Shown here one piece after another: positions 46,931-61,900 of a stretch of 64,000 bases of DNA. How positions within the stretch are numbered: the stretch's first letter is position 1; every line of letters begins with the position of its first letter. Origin of the DNA: Chamaelirium japonicum (taxonomy: Eukaryota > Streptophyta > Magnoliopsida > Liliales > Melanthiaceae); assembly GCA_947650365.1 (NCBI GenBank), contig OX393555.1, forward strand, positions 17,657,424 through 17,721,423, written 5' to 3'. The notes beneath the pieces were generated by a model. It searched no databases and was not told the DNA's origin. It was given only the letters and a program-made list of their open reading frames with translations. Position numbers and translations under genes: made by a program.

Positions 46931-49900
46931 AGAACAGAGTGCTCGATTGTATATAATTTACTTAAGGTTTTTGGGTAAGCGTTTAAAAAAAAAAGGAGCG
47001 GTTTTGACTCTCTAAATATAAGAAGTCTATTAGCAATCCCAAAAATAGAAAGGCATATTGCGAGTCTCTTAGAGGGTGTTTTAGGGAGGAGTGCTTGATT
47101 TATATATAATTTACTTATGATTTTAGGGTATTTTTGGGAGGCAATAGCGAGGTTCTTAGAGGGTGTATATGAAAGGAATGCTCGATTGTATATAATTTAA
47201 TTAAGATTGTCGGGTGTGGGTTCTAAAAGAATATAGAACGGTTTGGCTCCCTAAATATAGGGAGACTGGTACCAATCTAATAAATAAAGAGCATATTGCG
47301 AGTCTCTTAGATGGTGTTTTAGGGAGGAGTGATTAATTGTATATAATTCACTTAGGGTTGTCAGGCGGGGGTTTAAAAAAAATATGGGGCGCTTTTGGCT
47401 CCCTAAATATAGGGAGTTTAGTAGCAATCCCAAAAATAGATATCATATTGCGAGGCTCTTAGAGGGAGTTTTAGGGAGGAGTGCTCGATTGTATATAATT
47501 TACTTAAGGTTATCGGGTGGGGGTTTAAAAAAAATATAGAGCAATTTTGGCTCCCTATATATAAAGATCCTAGTAGCTATCCCAAAAATAGAGTGCATAT
47601 TGCGAGGGTATTAGAGAGTATTTTTAGGAGGAATGCACGATTGTATATAATTTACTTAAGGTTGATGGGTGGTGGTTAAAAAAAAATATGGATTGGTTTT
47701 GGCTCCCTAAATATAGGAAGTCTAGTAGCAATCTCAAAAATATAGAGCATATTAAGCTTTTAAAGGGTGTTTTAGGGAGGAGTGCTCGATTGTATATAAT
47801 TTACTTAAGGTTATCAGGTGTGGGTTCAAAAAAAAGATAGAGCAATTTTGGCACCCTAAATATAGGGAGTCTAGTAGCAGTCCCAGAAATAGAGAGGCAC
47901 ATTGCGACACTCTTAAAAGGTATTTTAGGGAGGAGTGCTTGATTTGTATATAATTTACTTATGATTTTAGGCTGTTTTTTGGAGGCAATGCCAAGGCTTT
48001 TAAAGGGTGTTTTTGGGAGTAATGCTCAATTGTGTATAATTTACTTAAAGTTATCAGGTGCAGGTTCCAACAAAATATGGAGCTGTTTTGGCTCCCTAAA
48101 TATAGGAAGTCTCATAGCAATCCCAAAACATAGAGAGCATATTGCGAGGCCCTTAGTGAGTGTTTTAGGGAGGAGTACTCGATTTTATATAATTTACGTA
48201 AGGTTGTCGGGTGGGGGTTCAAAAAAAAAATGAAGCGGTTTTGGTTCATTTAATATGGTGAATCTAGTAGCAATCCCAAAAATAGGGAGGCATATTGTGA
48301 GGCTCTTAGAGGGTATATTAAGGAGGAGTGCTTGATTTAAATATAATTAATTATGATTTTTAGGTGTGTTTGGGAGGCAATGATATGGCTCTTAGAAGGT
48401 GTTTTTGGGAGGAATGCTCGATTATATATAATTAATAAAGGTTGTTGGTGGGGGTTCAAAAAAAATTTAAAGCAGTTTTGGCTCCCTAAATATAAGGAGT
48501 CTATTAGTAATCCCAAAAAAAGAGAATATTTTTAGACTCTTAGAAAGTTTTTTAGGAAAAAGTGCTAGATTGTATATAATTTAGTTATGATTATCAGGTG
48601 GGAGCATTGGGAAATCGGGAGCAATTTTGGCTCCTCAAATATTATAAGTCTAGTAGCGATCCCAAAAATAAGGAGGCAATGGCGAGGCTCATATAAGGTG
48701 TTTTTGGGAGGAATGCTTGATTATATATAATTTACAAAAGGTTGACGGGGGGGGGGGGGGGGTTTAAAAAAAATATGGAGCTGTTTTGACTCCTTAAAAA
48801 TAGGGTGTCTAGTAGAAATCCAAAAAATAGAGAGCATATTGTGAAGCTCTTAGAGGGTATTTTAGAAATAAGTGCTTGAGTGTATATAATTTACTTAAGG
48901 TTGTCGGGTGGGCATTCAAAAAAAATATGGAGCGATTTTGGCTACCAAAATATAGGAAGTCTATTAGCAATCCCAAAAATAGAAAGGCATATTGCGAGGC
49001 TCTTAGAGGGTGTTTTAGAAAGGACAACTTGATTTATATATAATTTATTATGATTTTAGGTTGTTTTTGGGAGGCAATAACGAGACTCTTAGAGTGTATT
49101 TTTGGGAGGAATACTCGATTGTATATAATTTACTTATGGTTGTCGGGTGGGGGTTCAAAAAAAATATGCAATGGTTTTGGCTCCATAAATATTGGGAGTC
49201 TAGAATCAATCCCAAAAATACAGAGCATATTGCGAGGCTCTTAGAGGGTGTTTTAGGGAGGAGTGCTCGATTGTATATAATTAACTTAAGGTTGTCTGGT
49301 GGGGATTAAAAAAAAATATGGTGAGGTTTTGGCTACTTAAATATCGGAAGTCTAGTAGCAATCCCAAAAATAGAAAGCATATTATGAGACTCTTAGATCG
49401 TATTTTAGGGAGGAGTACTCGATTATATATAATTTACTTAAGATTGCCTGGTAGGGGTTCAAAATAAATATGGTGTAGTTTTGCCTCCCTAAATATAGGG
49501 AGTCTAGTAGCATTCCGAAAAATAGAGAGCATATTGTGAGGATATTAGATGGAGTTTTTGGGAAGAATGCTCAATTGTATATAATTTACTTAAGGTAGTC
49601 GGGTGGGGGTTCAAAAAAAATATTAAGCGGTATTGGTTCTTTAAATATAGAGAGTCTAATAGCATTCACAAAAATAAAGTGCATACTGCGAGGCTCTTAG
49701 AGGGTGTTTTAAGATGGAGTGCCAGATTGTATATAATTTACTTATGGTTGTCAGGTGGGGGTTCAAAAAAATATGGAGCGATTTAGGCTCCTTAAATATA
49801 GGGAGTCTAGTAGCAATCCCAAAAATAGAGAGGCATGTTACGAGGCTCTTATTGGGTGTTTTAAGGAGGAGTGCTTGATTTATATATAATTTACTTATGA

Positions 49901-52900
49901 TTTTAGGATGTTATTAGGAGGCAATGGCGAGGCTCTTAGAGGGTATTTTTGAGATGAGTGCTCGATTATATATAATTTACTTAAGATTGTCGGATGGGGG
50001 TTCAATAAAAATATAGAGTGGGTTTGGCTACCTAAATATAGGGAGTCTAGTAGCAATCCCAAAAATAAAGAGCATATTGCGAGGCTCTTAGAGGGTGTTT
50101 TTGGGAGGAGTGCTCGATTATATATAATTCACTTAAGGTTGTCGGGTGGGGGTTAAAAAAAATATGGAGCTGTTTTGGGTCCCTAAATATAGGGAGTCTT
50201 GTAACAATCCCAAAAATAAAGAGTATATTGCGAGGCTCTTAGATCGTATTTTATGGAGGAGTGCTCGATTGTATATAATTTACTTAAGGTTGTAAGGTGG
50301 GGGTTTAAAAAAAATATTGAGCGGTTTTGGCACCCAAAATATAGGAAGTCTAGTAGTAATCGCAAAAATAGAGAACATATTGCGAGGCTATTAGAGGGTG
50401 TGTTTATGAGGAATGCTCGATTATATATAATTTACTTAAGGTTGTCGGGTTGGGCTTTAAAAAAAATATGAAGCAGTTTTGACTCCCTAAATATAGGGAG
50501 TCTCGTAGCAATCCCAAAAATAGAGAGGCATTTTGCAAGGCTCCTAGAGGGTGTTTTATGGAGGAGTGCCTAATTTATATACAATATTCTTATGATTTTC
50601 AAGTGTTTTTGGGAGGCAATGGCGAGGCTTTTATAGGATGTTTTTAGGAGGAATGCTCGATTGTATATAATTTATATAAGGTTTTTGGGTGGGGGTTCAA
50701 AAAAAATATGGAACAATTTTGGCTCCCTAAATATAGGTAGTCTAGTAGTAATCCCAAAAAAAGAGAGTATATTGCGAGGCTCTTAGAGGGTGTTTTAGGG
50801 AGGAGTGCTCGATTAGATATAATTAAGTTATGATTATCGAGTGGGAGCCTTGATAAATTGGGAGCGATTTTGCCTCCCTAAATATAGGGACTCTAGTAAC
50901 GATCCCAAAAATAAGGAGGTTATGGTGAGGCTCTTATAGGGTATTTTTGGGAGGAATGATCAATTGTAGATCATTTACTTAAGGTTGATGGGTGGGGGTT
51001 TAAAAAAAATATGGAGCAGTTTTAGCTCCCTAAATATAGGGAGTCTAGTAGCAATCCCAAAAATAGAGAGTATATTGTGAGGCAGTTAGAGGGTATTTTA
51101 GGGAGGAGTTCTCGATAGTATATAATTTACTGAATGTTGTCAAGTGGGCATTAAAAAAAAAATGGATCAGTTTTTGTTCCCTAAATATAGGGAATTTGGT
51201 AGCAATCCAAAAAATAGAAAGACAAGTTGCGAGGCTCTTAGAAGTTGTTTTTTGGGAGGAATACTCGATTGTATATAATTTACTTAAGGTTGTCGGGTGG
51301 GGGTTCAAAAAAATTATAGAGCGGTTTTGGCTCAATAAATATAGGGAGTTTAGTAGCAATCTAAAAAATAGAGTGCATATTGCTAGGCTATTAGAGGGTG
51401 TTTCTGGGAGAAATGCTCGACTGTATATAATTTACATAAGGTTATCGGGTGGGGGTTCAAAAAAAATATGGAGCGGTTTTGGTTCCCTAAATATATGGAG
51501 TCTAGTAGCAATCCCAAAAATAGAGAGGCTTGTTGCGAGGCTTTTAGAGGGTATTTTAGGGAGGAGTGCTAGATTTATATATAATTTACTTATGATTTTA
51601 GGGTGTTTTTGGGAGGTAATGGCGATGCTCTTAGAGGGTGTTTTTCGGAGGAATGCTTGTTTGTGTATAATTTACTTAAGGCTATCGTGTGGGGGTTAAA
51701 AAAAAATATGGAGTGGTTTTGGTTCCCAAAATATAGGGAGTCTAGTAATAATTCCAAAAAATAGAGAGCATATTGCGAGGCTCCTAGAGGGTATTTTAGG
51801 GAGGAGTACTTCTAGAGGGTGTTTTAGGGAGGAGTGCTCAATTTTGGCTCTTTAAATATAAGGAGTCTAGTAGTAATCCTAAAAATATCGAGGCATATTG
51901 TGAGGCTCTTAGAGGGTGTTTTAGGGAGAAGTGTTTTATTTATATATAATTTACTTATGATTTTAGAGTATTTTTGGGAGGCAATGGCGATGCTCTTAGA
52001 GGTTGTTTTTGGGAGGAATGCTCGGTTGTATATAATTTACTTAAGGTTGACTTGTGGGGGTTCAAAAAAAATATGGAGCGATTTTGGCTCCCTAAATATA
52101 GAAAGTCTTGTAGCAATCCCAAAAATAGAGAGCATATTGCGAGGCTCGTAGAGGGTGTTTTAGGGAGGATTGCTCGATTGTATATAACTTAAGTAAGGTT
52201 GTCGGGTGGGCGTTCAAAAAAAAATATGGATTGATTTTGGTCACCAAACTATAGGGAGTCTAGTAGCAATCCCAAAAATAGAAAGGCATATTTTGAGGCT
52301 CTAAGAGGGTGTTTTAGGAAGGACTACTTGATTTATATATAATTTATATATGATTTTATAGTATTTTTGGGAGGCAATGGCAAGGCTCTTATAGGGTGTT
52401 TTTGGGAGGAATGCTCGATTATATATAATTTACTTAAGGTTATCAGGTGGGGGTTCAAAAAAAATATGGAGCGGTTTTGGCTCCCTAAATATAGGGAGTC
52501 TAGTAGCAATCCCAAAAATAGAGAGCATATTGCGAAGCTCTTAGAGGGTGTTTTAGAGAAGCGTACTCGATTATATATAATTTACTTAAGGCTGTCGGGG
52601 TGGGGGTTCAAAAAAAATATGGAGCAGTTTTGGATCCCTAAATATAGGGAGTCTAGTAGCAATCTTAAAAATAGAGTGCATATTGCAAGGCTATTAGAGG
52701 TTATTTTTGGGAGAAATGCTCAATTGTATATAATTCACTTAAGGTTATCGGGTGGGGGTTCAAAAAAAATATGTAGTGGTTTTGGTTCCCTAAATATAGG
52801 GAGTCTAGTATTAATCCCAAAAATAAAGAGGCATATTATGAGGCTCATAGAGGGTGTTTTAGAGAGGAGTGCTTAATTTATATATAATTTACTTATTATT

Positions 52901-55900
52901 TTAGGGTATTTTTGGGCGACAATGGCACTGCTTTTAGAGGGTATTTTTGGGAGGAATGCTTGATTGTATATAATATACTTAAGGTTATCGGGTGGGGTTA
53001 AAAAATAATATGAAGCGGTTTTGTCTCCCTAAATATAAGGAGTCTAGTTGCAATCCAAAAAATAGAAAGCACATTGCGAGGCTCTTAAAGTGTGTTTTAG
53101 GGAGGAGTGCTTGATTGTATATAATTTAGTTATGATTATCGGGTGGGAGCCTTGAGAACTGAGGAGCGATTTTAGCTCCCCAAATATAGGGACTCTAGTA
53201 GCGATCCAAAAAATAAGAAGGCAATGGCGAGACTCTTATAGGGTGTTTTTGGGAGGAATACTCCATTGTATATAATTTACTTACGGTTAATGGGTAGGGG
53301 TTCAAAAAAAATATGGAGCTATTTTGGCTCCTTAAATTTAGGGAGTCTTGTAGCAATCCCAAAAATACAGAGAATATTATACGGCTCTTAGAGGGTGTTT
53401 TAGGAAGGAGTACTTGACTGTATATAATTTACTTAAGTTTGTCAAGTGGGCGGTCAAAAAAAATATAGAGCGATTTTATCTACCTAAATATAGGGTGTCT
53501 AGTAGCAATCTCAAAAATAGAAAGGCATATTGCAAGGCTCTTAGAGGGTGTTTTAGGGAGGAGTGCTTGATTTATATATAATTTATTTATGATTTTAGGG
53601 TATTTTTGGGATGCAATGGTGAGACTTTTAGAGGGTGTTTTTGGGTGGAATGCTCGATTGTATATAATTTACTTAAGGTTGTTGGATAGGGATTCAAAAA
53701 AAATATGGAGCTATTTTGGCTCCCTAAATATAGTGAGTCTAGTAGCAATCCTAAAAATAGAGAGTATATTGTGAGGCTCTTAGAGGGTGTTTTAGGGAGG
53801 AGTGCTCAATTGTTAATAATTCACTTAAGGTTATTTGGTGGGGTTTACAAAAAACATATGGAGTGGTTTTGGATTCCTAAATAAGGGACTTTAGTAGTAA
53901 TCCCAAAAATAGATAGCATATTGCGAGGCTCTTGGAGGGTATTTTAGGAAGGAGTTATCGATTGTATATAATTTACTTAAGATTGTCGAATGGTGGTTCA
54001 AGAAAAATATGAAGCGGTTTTGACTCCTTAAATATAGGGATTCTAGTAGCAATCCGAAAAATAGAGAGCATATTATAGGGCTATTAGAGGGTGCTTTTGG
54101 GAAGAATGCTCAATTGTCTATAATTTACTTAAGGTTGTCGGGTGGGGGTTTAAAAAAATAATGGGGTGATTTTGGCTCCCTAAATATAAGGTGTCTAGTA
54201 GCATTCCCTAAAATTTAAAGCATATTACGGGGCTCTTAGAGGGTATTTTAGGGAGTGCTCAATTGTAAATAATTTACTTAAGGTTGTCGGTTCGGTGTTC
54301 AAAAAAAATATGGATCGGTTTTGGCTCCATAAATATAGGGAGTCAAGTAGCAATCCCAAAAATAGATTGACATATTGCAAGGCTCTTATAGGGTGTTTGA
54401 TTTATATATAATTTACTTATGATTTTAGGGTGTTTTTAGGGGGCAATGGTGAGGCTCTTAGAGGGTGTTTTTGGGAGAAATGCTCGATTGTATATAATTT
54501 ACTGAAGGTTGTCGGGTGGGGGTTCAAAACAAATATGGAGCGGTTTTGGTTCCAAGAATATAGGGAGTCCAGTAGCAATCCCAAAAATAGAGAGCATATT
54601 GCGAAGCCCTTAGAGGGTGTTTTCGGGAGGAGTAATTAATTATATATTATTTACTTAAGATTATCGGGTGGGGGTTCAAAAAAAATATGAAGTAGTTTTG
54701 TCTCCCTAAATATAAGGAGTCTAGTAGCAATCCCAAAAATAGAGAGCAATTTGCGAGGCTGTTAGATGGTGTTTTAGGGAGTCCTCCATTGTATGTAATT
54801 TCCTTAAGGTTGTCGGGTAGGGGTTCAAAAAAAATATAAACCGATTTTGCCTCCATAAATACAGGGAGTCTAGTAGCAATCGCAAAAATAGAAAGCATAT
54901 TGCGAGGCTCTTAAAGGGTGCTTTAGGAAGGTGTGCTCGATTGTATATAATTTACTTATGATTGTCGGGTGGGGGTTCAAAAAAAATATGGAGTGATTTG
55001 GCTCCCTAAATATAGAGAGTCTGTAGCAATCCCAAAAATCGAGAGGCATATTGCAAGGCTCTTAGAGGGTGTTTTGGGGAGAAGTGCTTGATTTATATAT
55101 AATTTACTTATGATTTTAGGTTGTTTTTGGGAGGCAATAGCGAGGCTCTTAGGGGGTGTTTTTGGGAGAAATACACAATTGTGTATAATTTACTTAAGGT
55201 TATATGGTGGGGCTTCAAATAAAATATGGAGCAGTTTTTGCTCCCTAAATATATGGAGTCTAGTAGCAATCCTAAAAAATAGAGAGAATATTGCGAGGCA
55301 CTTAGAGGGTGTTTTAGGAAGGAGTGCTCAATTGGATATATTATACTTAAGGTTATCGGGTGGGGGTTAAAAAAAAATATGGAGTTGTTTTGGCTCCTAA
55401 TATAAGAAGTTTAGTAGCAATCCTAAAAATAGAAAGGCATATTGTGAGGCTCTTATAGGGTGTTTTAGGGAGGAGTCCTTGATTTATATATAATTTACCT
55501 ATGATTTTTGGGTATTTTTAGGAGGCAATGGCAAGGCTCTTAGAGGATGTTTTTGGGAGGGATGCTCGATTGTATATAACTTACTTAAGATTGACATGTA
55601 GGGATTCAAAAAAAAATATGGAGCAGTTTTGGCACCCTAATTATAAGGAGTCTAGTAGCAATCCCAAAAATAGAGAGCATATTGTGAGGCTTTTAGAGGG
55701 TGTTTTAGGGAGGAGTGCTCGATTGTATATAATTTATTTAAGGTTATTGGGTGGGCATTTAAAAAAAATATAGAGCGATTTTTGCTTCCTAAATATAGGG
55801 AGTCTAGTCGCAATCCCAAAAATAGAAAGGCATATTTCGAGGCTCTTATAAGGTGGTTTAGGTAGGAGTGCTTGATTTATATATAATTTACTTATGATTT

Positions 55901-58900
55901 TAGGATGTTTTTGGAAAGCAATGGCAAAGATCTTAGAGGGTGTTTTTAGGATGAATGCTCGATTGTATATAATTTACTTAAGTTTGTCTGGTGGGGGTTA
56001 AAAAAAAATATGCAACATATTTGGCAATCTAAATATAGAGAGTCTAGTATCAAACCCAAAAATAAAGAGCATATTACCAGGATCTTAGAGGGTATTTTAG
56101 GAAGGAGTGCTCAATTATATATAATTTGCTTATGGTTGTCAGCTGGGCGTTCAAAAAATAATATGGAGCTATTTCGGCTCCCTAAATATAGGAAGTCTAG
56201 TAGCAATCCCAAATATAGAAAGGCATATTGCAAGTGTCTTAGAGGGTGTTTTAGGGAGGAGTGCTTGATTTACAAATAATTTACTTATGATTTTAAGGTG
56301 TTTTTGTGAGGCAATGGCGAGGCTCGTATAGGTTGTTTTTGGGAGGAATGCTCGATTGTATATAATTTACTTAAGGTTGTCAGGTGGGGGTTCAAAAAAG
56401 ATATAGGGCATTTTTTACTTCTTAAATATAGAGAGCCTAGTAGTAATCCCAAAATAGAGAGCATATTGTGAGGCTCTTAGAGGGTGTTTTAGGGAAGAGT
56501 GCTTGATTGTATATAATTTACTTAAGGTTATCGGGTGGGGGATCAAAAAAAGTATGGTGCGGTTTTGGCTCCTTAAATATAGGGAGTCTAGTAGCAATCC
56601 CAAAAATAGAGAGCATATTGAGAGGCTATTAGAGGGTGTTTTTAGGAAGAATGCTCGATTGTATATAATTTACTTAAGATTGTCGGATGGGAGTTCAAAA
56701 ACAATATAAAGTGGTTTGGGCTCCCTAAATATAGGGAGTCTAGTAGAAATCCCAAAAATAAATAGCATATCAAACTTTTAGAGGGTGTTTTAGGGAGGAG
56801 TGCCCGATTGTTTATAATTTAGTTAAGGTTATAGGGTGGGGGTTTAAAAAAAATATGGAGCAGTTTTGGCTCCCTAAATATAGGTAGTCTAGTAGCAATC
56901 CCAAAAATAGAGAGGCATATTGCGTGGCTCTTAAAGGGTGTTTTTGGAAGGAATGCTTAATTTATATATAATTTACTAATGATTTTATGGCTTTTTTGGG
57001 AGGCAATGGCGAGGCTCTTAGAGGGTGTTTTTGGGAGGAATGCTCGATTGTATATAATTTACTTAAGGTTTTTGGGTGGAGGTTCAAACAAAATATAGAG
57101 AGGTTTTGGCTCCCTAAATATATGGATTCTAGTAGCAATCCAAAAAAATAGAGAGCATATTGCGAGTCTCTTAGAGAGTATTTTAGGGAGGAGTGCTCGA
57201 TTGTATATAATTTACATATGGTTATCGGGTGGGGGTTCAAAAAAAATATTGAACGGTTTTGGCTCTTTAAATATAGGTAGTCTATTAGCAGTCTCAAAAA
57301 TAATGAGGCATATTGTGAGACTTTTAGTGGGTATTTTAGGTAGGAGTGCTTGATCTATATATTATTTACTAATGATTTTATGGTTTTTGTGGGAGGCAAT
57401 GGTGAGGTGCTTAGTGGATATTTTTGGAAGGAATGCTCGATTATGTATAATTTACTAAAGGTTGTCGGGTGGGGGTTCAAAAAAATTATAGAGCCATTTT
57501 GGCTCCCTAAATATAGAGAGTCTAGTAGCAATCCCTAAAATAGAGAGCATATTGCAAGGCTCTTAGAAAGTGTTTTAGGGAAGAGTGCTTGAGTGTATAT
57601 AATTTAGTTTTGATTAACGAGTGGGAGCCTTGAGAAATTGGTAGCGATTTTGGCTTCCCAAATATAGGGAATCCAGTAGCTATCCCAAAAATAAGAAGGT
57701 AATGATGAAGCTCATGTAAGGTGTTTTTAGAAGGAATGCTCGATTGTATATAATTTACTTATAATTGACGGGTGGCGGTTCAAAAAAAATATGGAGTGGT
57801 TTTGGCTCCCTAAATATAGGGAGTCTAGTAGCAATCCTAAAAATAGAAAGCATATTACGAGGCTCTTAGAGGGTATTTTCAGGAGGAGTGCTCGATTGTA
57901 TATAATTTACTTAAGGTTTTATGGGGGGTGTTCAAAAAAAATATAGAGCGGTTTTGGCTACCTAAATATAGTGAGTTTAGTAGCAATCCCAAAAATAGAA
58001 AAGCATAGTGCAAGGTTCTTAGAGGGTGTTTTAGGAAGGAGTGCTTGATTTATATATAATTACTTATGATTTTATGGTGTTTTTAGGAGGTAATGGTGAG
58101 GCTCTTAGAGGGTGTTTTCTTATGGAATGCTCGATTGTATATAATTTACTTAAGGTAGTCGGGTGGGGGTTCAAAAAAAATATGGAGTGATTTTGGCTCT
58201 ATAAATATATGGAGTCTAGTAGCAATCCCAAAAATAGAGAGCATATTGTGGGGCTCTTAGAGGGTGTTTTAAGTAGGAGTGCTCGATTGTACATAAATTA
58301 CTTAAAGTTGTCCGATGGGGGTTCAAAAATAATATATAGCAGTTTTGGCTCCATAAATATAGGGAGTCCAGTAGCAATCCCAAAAATAGAGAGTATATTG
58401 CGAGGCTCTTAGAGGGTATTTTAGGGAGAAGTGCTCGAATGTATATAATTTACTTAAGGTTGTAGGTTGATTGTTCAAAAAAAATATGGAGCAGTTTTGC
58501 CTTTCTAAATATAGTAAGTCTAGTAGCAATCTTAAAAATATAAAGCATATTGCGGGGCAATTAGATGGTGTTTTTGGGAGGAATGCTCGATTATATATAA
58601 TTTACTTAAGGTTGTCGGGTGGGAGTTCAAAAAAAATATGGAGCGGTTTTGGCTCCCTAAATATCAGAAATTTAGTGGGAATCCCAAAAGTAGAGACCAT
58701 ATAGCTTGGTTCTTAGAGGGTGTTTTAGGGAGGAGTGCTTGATTTATATATAATTTACTTATGATTTTAGGGTATTTTTGGGAGGCAATGGCGAGGCTCT
58801 TAGAGGGTGTTTTTTGGAGGAATGCTTGGTTGTATATAATTTACTTTAGGTTATCAGGTAAGGGTTCAAACAAAATCTGGTGCAGTTTTGGCTCCCTAAA

Positions 58901-61900
58901 TATATGGAGTGTAAAAGCAATCCCAAAAAATAGAGAGCATTTTTTGAGGCTTTTAGAGGGGATTTTAGGGAGAAAGCCTCAATTGTATATAATTTATTTA
59001 AGGTTATCGGTTGGGGGTTCAAAAAAAATATGGAGCAGTTTTGACTCCTTAAATATATGGAGTCTAGTAGCAATCGTAAAAATAGAGAGGCATATTGCGA
59101 GGCCCTTATAGGGTGTTTTAGGAAGGAGTGCTTTATTTATATATAATTTACTTATAATTTTTTGGTATTTTTGGGAGACAATGGTGAGACTCATAGAGGG
59201 TGTTTTTAGGAGGAATGCTCGATTGTATATAATTTACTTAAGGTTAATGGGTGGGGGTTTAAAAAAAATATAGAGCGCTTTTTTATCCCTAATTATAGGG
59301 AGTCTAGTAGTAGTCCCAAAAATAGAGGGCAAATTGTGAGGCTTTTAGAGGGTATTTTAGGGAGGAGTGCTTGATTGTATATAATTTACTTAGAGTTGTC
59401 AGGTGGGTATTCAAAATAAATATGAAGCGGTTTTGGCTACCTAAATATTACGAGTCTAGTTGCAATCACAAAAATAGAAAGGCATATTGCGAGGCTCTTA
59501 TATGGTGTTTTAGGAAGGAGTGCTTGATTTATACATAATTTAATTATGATTTTAGGATGTTTTTGGGAAGCAATGGCAAGGCTCTTAGATGGTGTTTTTG
59601 AAATGAATGCTAGGTTGTATATAATTTACTTAAGGTTATCGGGTGGGGGTTCAAAACAAATATGGAGCAGATTTGGCTCTATAAATATAGGGAGTCTAGT
59701 AATAAACCCAAAAATAGAGAGTATATTACCAGGCTCTTAGAGGGTATTTTAGGAAGGAGTGCTCAATTGAATATAATTTACTTAAGGTTGTTCGGCGGGC
59801 ATTCAAAAAAAAATATGGACATGTTTTGACTTACTAAATATAGGGAGTCTAGTAGTAATCCCAAAAATAGAAAGGTATATTGCGAGTCTCTTAGAGGGTA
59901 TTTTATGGAGGAGTGCTTGATTTATATATAATTTACTTATAATTTTAAGGTGGTTTTAGGAGACAATGGCGAGGCTCTTAGAGGGTGTTTTTGGGAGGAA
60001 TGCTCGATTGTATATAATTTACTTAAGATTGTCGGTTGGGGGTTCAAAAAATATATGGGGTAGTTTTGGCTCCCTAAATATAGAGAGCCTAGTAGCAATC
60101 CTAAAATAGAAAGCATATTATGAGGCTCTTAGAGGGTATTTTAGGGAGGAGTGCACGATTGTATATAATTTACTTAAGGTTATCAGGTGGGAAATCAAAA
60201 AAAATATGGAGCGGTTTTAGCTCCCTAAATATACGGAGTCTAGTAGCAATCCCAAAAATCTAGAGCATATTGCGAGGCTATTAGAGAGTGTTTTTAGGAG
60301 GAATGCTCGATTGTATATAATTTACTTAAGGTTGTCGGGTGAGGGTTCAAAAAAATATAAAGTGGTTTTGGCTCTCTAAATATAGGTAGTCTAGTAGAAA
60401 TCCTGGAAATAGAGAGCATATCAGGCTATTAGAGGTGTTTTAGGGAGGAGTACCCGATTGTATATAATTTACTTAAGGTTGTCAGGTTCAAAAAATATAT
60501 GGAGTAGTTTTGGCTTCCTAAAATTAGGAGTCTAGTAGCAATCCTAAAAATAGATAGGCATATTTTGTGGCTCTTAAAGGGTGTTTTAGGGAGGAGTGCT
60601 TGATTTATATATAATTTTTTTATGATTTTACGGTATTTTTGGGAAGCAATAGTGAGGCTCTTAGTGGGTGTTTTTGGAAGGAATGCTCGATTGTGTATAA
60701 TTTACTTAAGGTTGTCGGGTGGGGGTTCAAACAAAATATAGAGAGGTTTTGGCTCCCTAAATATAGGGAGTCTAGTAGCAATTCCAAAAAATAAAGAGCC
60801 TATGTGAGTCTCTTAGAGAGTGTTTTAGGGAGGAGTACTCGATTGTATATAATTTACTTAAGGTTGTCGGGTGGGGGTTCAAAAAAAATATGGAGCTATT
60901 TTGGCTCCTTAAATATAAGGAGTCTGGTAGCAATCTCAAAAATAGAGAGGCATATTGCGAGGCTTTTAGAGGGTATTTTAGCGAGGAGTGCTTGATCAAT
61001 ATACAATTTACTTATGATTTTATGGTGTTTGTGGGAGGTAATAGTGAGGTGTTTAGAGGGTGTTTTTGGAAGGAAAGCTCGATTATATATAATTTACTAA
61101 AGGTTGTTGGGTGGGGGTTCAAAAAAAATATAGTGCCATTTTGGCTCCCTAAATATAGGGAGTCTAGTAACAATCCCAAAAATAGAGAGCATATTGCGAG
61201 GCTCTTAGAAAGTGTTTTTGGGGAGAGTGCTTGAGTGTATATAATTTAGTTATGATTAATGGGTGGGAGCCTTGAGAAATTGGGATCGATTTTGGCTCCC
61301 CAAATATAGGGAATCCATTAATGATCCCAAAAATAAGGAGGTAATGGCGAAGCTCATATAGGGTGTTTTTAGGAGGAATGCTCGATTGTATATAATTTAC
61401 TTAAGGTTGACTGGTGGGGGTTCAAAAAAAATATTCAGCGGTTTTGGCTCCCTAAATATAGGGAGTCTAGTAGCAATCCCAAAAATTGAGAGCATATTGT
61501 GAGGCTTTTAGAGGGTATTTTAGGGAGGAGTACTTGATTGCATATAATTTAGTTAAGGTTGTATGGTGGGCATTCAAAAAAAATATAGAGCGGTTTTGGC
61601 TACCTAAATATCGTTAGTCTAGTAGCAAACCCAAAAATAGAAAGGCATATTGCAAGGCTCTTAGAGGGCGTTTCATGGAGGAGTGATTGATTTATATATA
61701 ATTTACTTATGACTTTAGGGTATTTTTGGGAGGCAATAGCGAGACTCTTAGAGGGTGTTTTCTGGAGGAATGCTCGATTGTATATAATTTACTTAAGGTT
61801 GTCGGGTGGGGGTTCAAAAAAAATATGAAGCTGTTTTGGCTCCATAAATATAGGGAGTCTAGTAGCAATCCCAAAAATAGAGAGCATATTTCGAGGCTCT

